From the NCBI GenBank assembly GCA_024291935.2, contig CM044321.1, positions 60,630,985 through 60,694,984 of the forward strand: a DNA stretch of 64,000 bases. Direction: 5' to 3'. The DNA is from Okapia johnstoni. Taxonomy: Eukaryota; Chordata; Mammalia; Artiodactyla; Giraffidae. Below the pieces are notes generated by a model. It was not told where the DNA came from, searched no databases, and saw only the letters and a list, made by a program, of their open reading frames with translations. Made by a program: the position numbers and the translations under genes. Positions 56,800 through 64,000 of this stretch are shown piece after piece (the stretch's first letter is position 1; each line of letters opens with the position of its first letter).

Positions 56800-56925
56800 G
56801 CCAGTGGCGTCAGTATCACCCAGGAGCTTGTTAGAATCTCAGGCCTGACCCCAGGCTTACGGAATCAGAATCTGCATTTTGACAAGATCCCTGGTGATTC
56901 CTGTGCATGTTAATATGAGAAGCAC
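56800..56925. mobile_element. MER5A-type hAT-Charlie fragment
   Basis: ccagtggcgtcagtatcacc, caggagcttgttagaatctc, gaatcagaatctgcattttg and atgagaagcactgg match MER5A in order. Confidence 0.75.
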
Positions 56926-57183
56926 TGGATTTTATGGTACTCCATGCCCACCCCCCCCAAAGTTAATGGTTAAGCTTGTTGAATGGAGATTTTTTTCTTC
57001 TCTACAAAGCCTGTTTCAGGAATATAATCTCATATTTTTGGAGCTAGGCCCTAAAGAACAGAAGTCTCAGGTACAGCTGTTTAGCACCTAAGGGGCATTT
57101 TGCCATTTCTGGCAAAGCCTGACATTTATTAAACCTCTTGATCGTGCCATCTCAGTTTTCTCCATTTGTAATTCAGAGTTACT

Positions 57184-57401
57184 GGTGAAAGTGAAAGTGT
57201 TGGAGGCACAGTCCTGTCCGACTCTTTGCGACCCCATGGACTGTAGCCCACCAGGCTCCTCTGTCCATGGAATTCTCCAGACAAGAGCGCTGGAGTGGGT
57301 TGCCATGCCCTCCTCTAGGGGATCTTCCCAACCCAGGGATTGAAGCTGGGTCTTCCACGTTGCAGGCAGATTCTTTACTGTCTGACCCACCAGGGAAGCC
57401 C
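57184..57401 (-). mobile_element. Bov-tA SINE, - orientation, with perfect 10-bp duplication
   Basis: It reads cagtcctgtccgactctttg, ccatggaattctccagacaa, gatcttcccaacccagggat and ctgacccaccagggaagccc. The 10-mer cagagttact flanks it at 57174 and 57402. Confidence 0.94.
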
Positions 57402-57411
57402 CAGAGTTACT

Positions 57412-59839
57412 AGGGTGTTTTTTATTTGGGAAGAGGACTTGATCTTGGCCTCTTAAGAGTGTAACAACCACAACCCAATTACGAATCTCTCTCATGTAGG
57501 TACCACTGAAGATAGATGCCCAGTGACCAACTGTATGGTCCAGACGGCCCCTCCTCCTGGGGCACACCTTTTCCATTGCCTTCATCTTGTGCTCTTCCAT
57601 GGAGGGGAGTGTGAGGTGAACATGTAGAAAGCTGTTCCACACCGTGTGGTTTGCACGTCTTCCTTTGTTGTCCACGCATCTTGACTTCTCCAGCTGGGAG
57701 ACTTGAGCAGCCCGGGCTGATTCCTGTCGCTTACTGGCTTTGTGACCACTGCCTGTTTCCTCACCCCTGAAATGAAGGCGTGGGATTCTGACACTCCAGA
57801 GACCCTGACCAGCCCATCTCCACCCTCTCCAGCCAGCTCTTTCCCGGCCCGGGGCTCTTGTGCGCATGCTTCTGACACCCCTTTCTTCTGCTCTTCCTCT
57901 CTGCTCTCCGAAGTGTCCTGCTTTCTTCTCTGCTCCTCCCGCCCTCACGGACCTCCTGAAACTCCAGAGCAGCACAGAGGCGACCAGCGTGGGGTTTTTG
58001 TGCACTGTCCATCAACTGCCAAGGACTCGGAGGGGAGCTCATGAAGGCATCTGAGTGTATATTACTGCTCACTTGGTAATGACACAGTGCTCTTTCTCTT
58101 GGGGGCCCTTCAAACAGAAGACACGCCTGTATGAAATCTTATCTCTTTTTATTTTTAGGGGGGAGGGTTTTTAGGGGGGAGGGTTCCCTGCATTCTCTCC
58201 AAATTCAGAGGAATCAGGAAATCTCGGATCACTCCAGTATTTAAATTGTGGCTTGTTGTCAAGTGAGGCTTGTCTAAGGGAATCTCATTAGGCAGTGCTC
58301 TAGGATGGTTACAGGGTGGCTCATGTTGTCTGGCTACGTGCAGATGATCTCAGGGCCAGTTGTTGAGTTTCACTTGGAAGTCTATGAAACATCTAATTAA
58401 GGAGCAAAGAAGGATCCAGAGTCCTGAATTCTTGTTATATTGGGATAGATTTTACTGGAAGCTGGAGGATTCTTCATATGATAAATTGCCGTTGGAAGAA
58501 ATAACAAACAGAAAGCTAAATTTTTTCACTTTTCTTTACCTGTGATATCCCAGGTTGGGATGTTCAGTAGTTTGTATTTATTACCAAAGTTCACATCTGA
58601 ACTTGAAATATATTTTTAAAGCACACTGTGCAGTAGTAATAGCTTTTCTTTGCAGTCTGTAAAGCTTTTTCATATCATGTAGGTAGAAAACAGTAGCTTC
58701 TTGGAGTGATTGAACACTAGGGCTTGAGACCCTGAAAGTTGTTAGAAAATGACTATATTATGTGTGTGATCCAAGGTTCAATACCTCTCTTCCTCGAATC
58801 TTTGATTTTAAATGATCTCATTCAAAATGCCTCCTATTCTTGAGGCATAGTAGGTAATTTATTAGTGTTGCTTTATAAACATAACTGTTGCTGTGAAGTG
58901 ATTGTGTATTTCTATATCGTTAATATCATAAGCCATGTGCCTTTTTATTATGTTTAATAATGTGAGACCTGGAAATGCCCCTTATATTTAATATTTCAAG
59001 GCAAGACAGTAAGGACCTGCCATCCCTGCTAAGCAGTAAAGTAATGCAAAGAATTGGAAAATAGAAATTGGGACCATTGAAATTGAAAAGAAGGAGGGAG
59101 AAACTTAGATCCTCCTCAGTTATTAGAAGTTTGGTTTCCCAACTGTGCTGAGCACTGCAGAAAGACAGGGTCAGACTGAGCTTTAGTTCTGGGAGCTTAC
59201 ATCCAAGGCAGGGGTCGCCTGATACTGCAGTTCCAGTTGTAGAATTGGAGCTATTCAGAAAATGTTCCCGAGGAATGTAGTCATCGGGTGCTCTTCTGGT
59301 TTAGTCTTGCTTCTTCTCTGCTTTCACAGCTATTCAAAAAGAGACTGTTCTTTGTTCTGGATCTTTGAAATACAGATTGATCTGCTGCTTTTAAGCATTT
59401 AAGATAACTCCTGGGAAGACATTGTAGGCTTAGTTCACAAAGCAAATTGTGCAGTGACCAGGAAGCAACTGGCTCTGCATCCAGAGTTTTGATTTTTAAT
59501 ATAAAAGTTTATTTATTTATTTTTAAAGTGATGGCAGGTTCACATGTCCTTAAATTAGTTTGTCTGCAGTTTGGTAACCTGAGAGTTGTCGGAAGAGAAG
59601 ATGAGAGGGGCATGATGATGAAATGAGATGGGGATGGCACACTGTGATATACCCAGCTGAGAAGAGTGACGCGCGTGTAGACATGGAATGTTGACGCGGG
59701 AAGATGCCAGTGTGAGAATTCAGCCTCGTGATTTGTTGCATTTAATCTACTTGCAAAGCTTGAACTTATTTACTCAGCTAGAGCAACCAGTGGAAACAGT
59801 GACAGATTTTATTTTCTGGGCTGTAAAACCACTGCGGAC
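57412..59839. other. Intronic DNA with a G-rich duplicated motif
   Basis: A MIR fragment occurs near 57715-57790 (tcgcttactggctttgtgac, tgtttcctcacccctgaaat) and a G-rich tandem repeat at 58152-58183. A 305-codon antisense frame covers 57088-58005 but runs through the Bov-tA. The remainder is unique. Confidence 0.5.
58152..58183 (+). repeat. 16-bp G-rich tandem duplication (G-quadruplex motif)
   Basis: The unit tttttaggggggaggg is repeated exactly. The result is four G-runs with loops of 1, 6 and 1 bases, which fits the canonical quadruplex pattern. Confidence 0.95.
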
Positions 59840-60385
59840 AGTGACTGCAGCCATGAAATTGAAAGACATTTGCTCCTTGGAAGGAAAACTATGGCAAACC
59901 TAGACAGCATATTAAAAAGCAGAGACATCGCTTTTCCACCATATGGTCAAACTATGGTTTTTCCATCAGTCGTGTATGGATGTGAGAGTTGGACCATAAA
60001 GAAGACTGAGTGCTGAAGAATTGATAATTGGCAACTGTGGTGTTGGAGAAGACTCTTGAGAGTCCCTTGGACTTCAAGAAGATCAAACCAGTCCATCCTA
60101 AAGGAAATCAACCCTGAGTATTCATTAGAAGAACTGATGCTGAAGCTCCAATACTTTGACCACCTGATGCGAAGAGCCGACTCATTGGAAAAGACCCTGA
60201 GGCTGGGAAAAATTGAGGGCATAAAGAGAAGGGGACAAGAGAATGAGATAGTTGGATGGTATCACTGACCCAGTGGACGTCAATTTGAGCAAGCTCTGAG
60301 AGAGTGAAGGATAGGGAAGCCTGGTATGCTGCAGTCCATTGGGTCACAAAGAGTTGGACATGACTTAGCGGCTGAACAGCAACAA
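59840..60385 (+). mobile_element. BovB LINE 3' end, + orientation
   Basis: It reads gactgcagccatgaaattga, aaacctagacagcatattaa, agtcgtgtatggatgtgaga, gttggagaagactcttgaga, catcctaaaggaaatcaacc and ends atgacttagcggctgaacag. About 540 bases of the 3' end remain, with an internal deletion near 59940 and frame shifts, so the reverse transcriptase segment is dead. Confidence 0.93.
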
Positions 60386-60975
60386 CAATTGCGAATTTCC
60401 TCTGTCTTGCACTCTGCTCTCTGTCATGCTCAGCAGTCGTGAGTGCTCTCCCCAGTTGGTCTGCTGGGGAAGGACGAGTCAGTACTCACCTCCTCAGCCC
60501 CTCTACTCCTGACTGGTGTTGGGACTTTGGTTGCTCACAATTCTTTTACCTCCATCCAGTTGGCAGCTCTGCCCAGTGTGGCTGTAGCTCAGTGCCAGTG
60601 ACGGTTTCTTGTTGTTGAGATGCTTACCTTCTCCATGTGAGTCACGGTCTGGTGGACCAGAAAGTGGGAGCTTCGAGGAATCTGTCTACATCACTGCCAT
60701 CCCTCAGCACCAAGGTGCCAACCCGCCCTCTTCCAGAGTCTGCGTTCCCTCTTGGACTTCTTAGTGCTGCCTTCCCTCCTCCATACTTGTTGGCAGAAGG
60801 ACCTCTCTGATTCTCAGTGGATTTGCAGAGCAGAAATGATGGACTTCTGATGAACCCACTGTGGTCACCCTGTCTGCCTGGGACCCTCATCCTGCCCCCA
60901 TCAGTCATGCTCCAGCTCTGCAGAGCTCTAGAACCTACACGTGGTGTTTTTAGTGATACCTAACACTTCGAAAGG
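60386..60975. other. Unique intronic DNA
   Basis: No repeat or exon recognised. Confidence 0.5.
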
Positions 60976-61172
60976 GGCCTCCTTGGTGGCGCAGATGGTA
61001 AAGAATCTGCCTGCAATGCAGGAGACCCAGGTTCGATCTCCAGGGAAGATCCCCTGGAGAAGGGAATGGCTACCCACTCCAGTATTCTTGCCTGGAGAAT
61101 TCCGTGGACAAAGGAACCTGGCGGGCCTTGGGGTTGCAAAGAGTCGGACATGACTGAGCAGTTAACACACAC
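60976..61172 (+). mobile_element. Bov-tA SINE, + orientation
   Basis: It begins ggcctccttggtggcgcaga and includes aatctgcctgcaatgcagga, agatcccctggagaagggaa and gagtcggacatgactgagca. A small deletion removes part of the middle. Confidence 0.93.
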
Positions 61173-61660
61173 ATACTCACACCCTTTGAAAAACAGAAGG
61201 GAATAAAAGGAAGAACGGAGGAGTGGATGTTAAGTAAAAGAGGATTTTGCTGGGCAGCTTGTAAAGTGGATTGTTAACTAAAAAACTGTCATGTGCCAGG
61301 CAAAACGTTTAGTTAACGTTAAGTCCACGGCTCTCCCCAGAGCAATTGGATTTTCTTAAAAAAAAAAAAAAAATCTGCACAGAAGGCATTAGTACAGTTC
61401 TGGGTGTGTTATTTAAACTGGCTTGGCATTTCATCGTGTCTCCCCATCCTCATCACACTTCCATTCACAGCCGGTCTGAGCCATCGTAACAAAACGAGAC
61501 TTTGAGACTACTGGGATGAACCTGTGCTGCAAGGATGGAAAACTCAGTTCTGTCTGTTGAATTTTCTGGGTTTGTGCTGTTTTGGCTTCGTCTTTAGATT
61601 TCACTAGTTCCGGTTTGGAGTGTCTATATTTTAGAAAGCTGGCTAGGTTCCCATTTGGGA
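61173..61660. other. Unique intronic DNA
   Basis: Includes a poly-A run at about 61359-61373. Nothing else recognised. Confidence 0.5.
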
Positions 61661-61662
61661 TA

Positions 61663-61987
61663 CAGGCGTACCTTGTTTTCCTGTGCTTCACAGATAGTGC
61701 ATGTTCGTAAGTGAAAAGGCTTGTGGCAACCGTGTGTTGAGCAAGTCTATTGGCACCATTTTTCCAACAACATTATTTCTAAATGAAGGTCTCTGTCTAT
61801 ATATATATATGTATATATTTATTTTAGACATAATGCTATGGCACACTTTAAATAGACTACAGGATAGTGTAAGCATAACTTCCGTATGGACTGGGAAACC
61901 AAAACATTTGCACACCCCACTTTATTGCCGCATTCTCTTTATCACAGTAGCCTGGAACCCAACCGTGGTATCTCCAGGCTTGGCGTG
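61663..61987 (+). mobile_element. Complete Tigger1-derived MITE, 325 bp, TA-flanked
   Basis: The left end caggcgtaccttgttttcct and the right end atctccaggcttggcgtg are the Tigger1 terminal inverted repeats. TA lies on both outer sides (61661-61662 and 61988-61989), the target duplication of mariner/pogo transposons. Inner parts (gtgttgagcaagtctattgg, gactgggaaaccaaaacatt) match Tigger1 ends joined across a deletion of the whole transposase. A short TA-rich run lies at the join. Confidence 0.88.
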
Positions 61988-61989
61988 TA

Positions 61990-63916
61990 CTTCGCATCCA
62001 CCCTGCAGGGTTTCCTTAGGTCCTTCTATTTCCCCAGAGTTGGCTAAATTGCCGAAATGGGGCCCAGTTTTCTTAGACCCACGGACGACTACAGGAACTG
62101 AAGGATGTGTGGGGGCCTCCAGTTTACTTGAAGAGTCTGAAAGGTTAGGGCTGGGCCTGAGTTGCCAGGCCAGCAGGTGACACTGGGCAGAGCCAGGCTC
62201 TTTGGCTGCCAGCTCAGCGGCCTCCCGCTGGACACAGAGTGCCTTTTTCCAGCTGCCTGGCCGGCAGAGCCCGTGGAAGGCAGTCTCATCTGCATCCTGC
62301 ACCCTTGACTGGTGAACACTTCTCTGAAACTTGAGTGACTTTAGTTGTGGAAAGGGTGGACATTTGGATGATGGTCCTTTGAGAAAGAAAGCTTATTTTA
62401 GGGGCGGTAACTGCCAGGAGTTATTATGTAAGAAGAGACCCGGGCATCTCAGCAAGGAGAAGATTTCCCCGTGTGTGGCATCTAGGCCATGGCGTGAATT
62501 CCTCTTTCTAGTGTTTTGTGTGCATCCTTTGTCTTAGATGTTATTAGCCGTTCCTAGTCGAATCCAACCCCTTGTTTTGTGAAAACAGGTTTTCTGTTTA
62601 CCCGAGAGACTCTTCTCTGCCACCGTGCTGGAATAGCCCTTCCGGGACAGAGGACGGCTTTTGAATCTGTTACGTTTTTGAGACTTGCTGGAGGGGTTGT
62701 AAAATAACACCATTGCTACCGGGAGGAGTTGGGTAGGGGCCGCGAGCAGGAGGCAGAGAGAGGCTGCCAGGGACAGAATTGCAGACTTTTACTAAAACTT
62801 GTTGATTGCAAATTATGGCAGAAGAGTAAGACCTGTGTCTCTCTCCGAGTTCCCGGTGTCTGCGTCTTCGCCTTGTTGTTTCCACACACCCTTCAGACAC
62901 CTGTTGCTTCTGCTTTCAGTCCAGTCATGACCCGGTGACCAGCCCCAGGAGTCTGGCGGCTTTCCCCCGTCCTGGGAACGGGATCGCTCCTGAAAGCCTC
63001 TGCTGCTGACACCCAGGAGCACATGCCTTCTTTCTTAACTTCCAGGCGGAGCCACCGTGGGCTCTGAAACCAAATGAACTCAGAGGGTTCTGTTTATCTA
63101 TTCTGATTTATTTAGGAGGCAGCAGCATTCATGACTTGACTTCTGTTACTGGTTAATTAACCAGACTAGAACATGTTTCCTTTTTACAGATTGAATGCTG
63201 AAAGAGTAACAGAGACCAAATATTTTACAACATGGGATCCTTGAATTTGACTCTGAAATATACCATATTTTATTTTGCAGCAACTTCCGGCTTTAGTGAC
63301 ACTGAAGTGCTTTCTATTATTAGCAAGTTTTGAATTTTAAGTACATTGAAATGGAAATGAAAGTTGTATCTAAAAATAACACTGCTTATGTAATTTTTTT
63401 TTCTCTTTTAAATACCATGTTGCTGTGGGTGAGGATGGCCTTGATTGGGAAGAAAATGTAAATTTCATGCCAGTCTTCTTGTTTAGAATGAATGAGAACT
63501 GGATGAAGCTGTGTGTGAGAATAGATGGGAGTATTTGAGGGTTCTTTAAGTGTCAGGTACTCGTGTGGTCTTTTCTTGATGATCTACCCTGACTGATTGT
63601 CCCCTGGGCTGTTGGTGCCAATGGCATTTCTGAATCCCTGTCCTGTTGACAGTGATGGACCTGCCTTATATTTTACCAAGGAAGATTCCTTCATTGTGGA
63701 TTCTGAATTCTCTAGAGCAGGTTTGGTTGAGGACTGCTCTGATGAGGCTCCTACCTTCTACCAGGGTGACCTGAGGAGATTCAGTGGATAATTAGATGGA
63801 AATGATCACACTACTCTCCAGCTCCTTTTTAGACAGTGTCTTCTTTGGGTGACTTTCTGTCTTGGAGTAAATTCCCCTCCAAACCTGATATACTCATTCA
63901 AGTATAAGATGAAAGT
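61990..63916. other. Unique intronic DNA
   Basis: No repeat family recognised. It contains the 16-base palindrome ctggttaattaaccag at 63149-63164. Open frames at 61922-62302 and 62670-63022 are not protein-like. Confidence 0.5.
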
Positions 63917-64000
63917 GTTAGTTGTTCAGTCACGTCCGACTCTTTGCAACCCCATGGACGGTAGCCCGCTAGGCTCCTCAACCCATGGGATTCTTGAGGC
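63917..64000 (-). mobile_element. Bov-tA SINE, - orientation, cut by the window end
   Basis: It starts gttagttgttcagtcacgtc and continues cgactctttgcaaccccatg, gtagcccgctaggctcctca. Only the first 84 bases are visible. Confidence 0.9.

Larger units (their letters stand above)
55386..57173. other. Intronic DNA with MIR and MER5A remnants
   Basis: A MIR in minus orientation lies at about 55995-56100, a C-rich run (C10 G C6) at 56604-56620 and a MER5A-like element at about 56800-56925. The rest is unique. Confidence 0.5.
934..64000 (+). other. FOXO1: FOXO1 intron 1 (5' part; continues beyond window)
   Basis: No frame on either strand contains the next FOXO1 exon (which begins with NSIRHNLS) or any other recognisable coding exon. 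FOXO1 is known to have a first intron of many tens of kilobases that splits the forkhead domain; in human it is the intron broken in PAX3/PAX7-FOXO1 fusions of alveolar rhabdomyosarcoma. Assigning all 63 kb to this intron is an inference from that gene structure and the lack of another promoter or gene. Confidence 0.85.

Noticed and set aside
934..64000. Search for a second gene, CRISPR-like array, viral insertion or bacterial-type system
   Set aside because: No regularly spaced repeats, no viral gene frames and no compact gene clusters were seen. Everything recognisable is typical mammalian intron content.

Overview
The window reads as ruminant nuclear DNA, most likely Bos or a close relative. 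It is crowded with ruminant-specific retroposons: BovB LINE 3' ends, Bov-tA and Bov-A2 SINEs, and tRNA-derived CHR-type SINEs. Beneath these lie older mammal-wide repeats (MIR, L2, L1M, MER5A, MER20, Tigger1). The species call is an inference from repeat content; sheep, goat, yak or buffalo are not excluded. There is no bacterial, phage or organellar content, no CRISPR array and no operon.

Only one protein-coding exon can be supported. Bases 271-933 on the + strand are the first coding exon of FOXO1. It encodes the N-terminal AKT/14-3-3 site (Thr24), two alanine-rich tracts and the first two thirds of the forkhead DNA-binding domain, and ends at an AAG|gtgagc donor. Exon and first intron kilobase sit in a dense CpG island (about 1-1960). 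No match to the next exon, which would resume the forkhead domain with its recognition helix, occurs in any frame. The remaining 63 kb is therefore read as the 5' part of the long FOXO1 intron 1, and the gene continues beyond the right edge.

Layout of the intron. 0.9-4.9 kb: CpG shore and unique AT-rich DNA. 4.9-9 kb: two Bov-tA SINEs, a CG/CA microsatellite inside an 88-bp tandem duplication, and a 37-bp tandem duplication. 9-14 kb: mostly unique, with one possible processed-pseudogene 3' end. 14-22.2 kb: a dense repeat cluster with a Bov-A monomer, an L1M fragment, a U2 snRNA fragment, a Tigger1 MITE split by BovB, a MER20, a Bov-A2 inside BovB, and a BovB insertion with a long inverted copy of its own 3' flank. 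24.3-26.6 kb: old L1 sequence with a nested L1 and two SINE insertions, one carrying a perfect 42-bp hairpin. 28.7-39.9 kb: BovB, Bov-tA, L1, CHR and L2 copies. 39.9-47.8 kb: a long block with no ruminant SINE. 47.8-64 kb: scattered Bov-tA, BovB, MER5A and a complete 325-bp Tigger1 MITE flanked by TA.

The open frames scattered through the intron are small, lack recognisable protein families, or are translations of SINE, BovB or GC-rich shadow frames. I saw no new gene system. The most unusual structure is the inverted-duplication BovB insertion at 20987-21873. Its flanking direct repeats suggest that the whole composite arose during a single retrotransposition event.
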